Origin: UBA9845 sp051889975
Lineage (GTDB): Bacteria; Bacillota; Clostridia; Christensenellales; UBA1242
Assembly (NCBI GenBank): GCA_051889975.1
Contig: JBJFDJ010000035.1
Coordinates: forward strand, 1-27,818
Reading direction: 5' to 3'
DNA: 27,818 nt
A model generated the notes under the pieces. The model saw only the letters and a list, made by a program, of their open reading frames with translations. It was not told where the DNA came from and searched no databases. Shown piece after piece: positions 27,500 through 27,818 of this stretch. The position numbers and the translations under genes were made by a program. Position 1 is the first letter of the stretch. Each line of letters starts with the position of its first letter.

Positions 27500-27818
27500 A
27501 ATTTACTCCTTTTACTATCTTCTCGGCGTTTAATAAAAAAATCTTGTAAAAGTGCTTTGCATTCGTCTTGGCAAACACCTTTTAAAACATCTGTTTTTGT
27601 GTTTAAACTGTCGTTGTTTAAAACATCAATGCCACTGCCACAAGCACCACATTTTGGCTCTGTAATTCCAATAACAACTCTTTTTAATCTGTGATTTACT
27701 ATTGCCCCAGCACACATGGCGCATGGCTCCATTGTAACATACATAGTGCAGTCGTTAAGGCGCCAATCGTTTAACTTTTTGCAAGCATTTTTTAAGGCAA
27801 CAATTTCGGCATGATAAA
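27493..27818 (-). CDS. tadA: tRNA-specific adenosine deaminase TadA (5' end outside window)
   Basis: The open frame reaches the window edge; 108 codons are visible, covering most of the usual 150-170 residues. The zinc-dependent deaminase motifs are present: YHAEIVAL, giving the His ligand and proton-shuttling Glu, and MEPCAMCAGAIV, giving the two Cys ligands. KCGACGSGIDVL is the TadA-typical downstream sequence. TadA converts the wobble adenosine of tRNA-Arg to inosine in the cytoplasm. An internal ATG at 27744 is not the start, since the HAE motif lies upstream of it. Its stop overlaps the start of the GlmU-like gene, so the two are probably coupled. Confidence 0.95.
   Translation of the reverse strand, partial: YHAEIVALKNACKKLNDWRLNDCTMYVTMEPCAMCAGAIVNHRLKRVVIGITEPKCGACGSGIDVLNNDSLNTKTDVLKGVCQDECKALLQDFFIKRREDSKRSKLC

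Noticed and set aside
1..27818. CRISPR arrays, tRNA/rRNA genes, insertion sequences, alternative genetic code
   Set aside because: No regular direct repeats with unique spacers, cloverleaf or rRNA sequence, or transposase was seen. TGA acts as a stop and TGG encodes Trp.

Overview
The window comes from an AT-rich, spore-forming-type Firmicute (Clostridia-like). It carries spoIIID and a SpoIIQ-like gene, a tadA–glmU-like–pth–mfd–foldase run in Firmicutes order, strong Shine-Dalgarno sequences and sigma-A-type promoters. TGA is used as a stop and TGG for Trp, so the code is standard. Two runs of exactly 100 N (7672-7771 and 15038-15137) are scaffold placeholders, as expected in a draft or metagenome assembly. 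Almost all genes lie on the minus strand; only the TtcA-type gene is on the plus strand.

Region 1 (1-14625, minus) is one enormous gene for a surface lipoprotein. It has a lipobox N-terminus, long stretches of bacterial Ig-like sequence, and at least six copies of a module made of a leader segment, a beta-helix entry and GLUG-type xGGxxG repeats. The N gap splits it. On both sides of the gap the minus strand is open, but in different frames, because 100 is not a multiple of three. I read at least 4,840 codons and the 3' end is still outside the window. A sigma-A promoter (14695-14723) drives it.

Region 2 (14640-16300) is a divergent intergenic region followed by a gapped ttcA-like tRNA thiolation gene. 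The ttcA-like gene has an extended -10 box exactly six bases before its ATG, suggesting a leaderless mRNA. A bidirectional terminator follows, then spoIIID with a candidate sigma-E promoter, then monocistronic acpP with its own promoter and terminator.

Region 3 (16371-18757) holds three co-oriented minus genes. In transcription order they are an unrecognised 378-aa protein that may be a degenerate glycerol-1-phosphate-dehydrogenase-like fold, a small membrane-anchored protein (possibly YwmB-like), and a SpoIIQ-like LytM/M23 protein. The last keeps its zinc ligands but has lost both catalytic histidines.

Region 4 (18844-20526) is a single-gene unit for a polytopic membrane protein of the lysylphosphatidylglycerol-synthase transmembrane/flippase family with highly basic tails.

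Region 5 (20554-27818) is the housekeeping cluster. In transcription order it has tadA (5' end outside the window), a shortened GlmU-like protein, pth, mfd, and a PrsA/SurA-type lipoprotein foldase. tadA/glmU-like and pth/mfd overlap, consistent with translational coupling. The foldase has its own promoter with a perfect palindrome just downstream of the predicted +1.

The most unusual items are the giant modular GLUG lipoprotein, two candidate leaderless promoters of identical geometry, and several proteins that look like catalytically degraded members of enzyme families.
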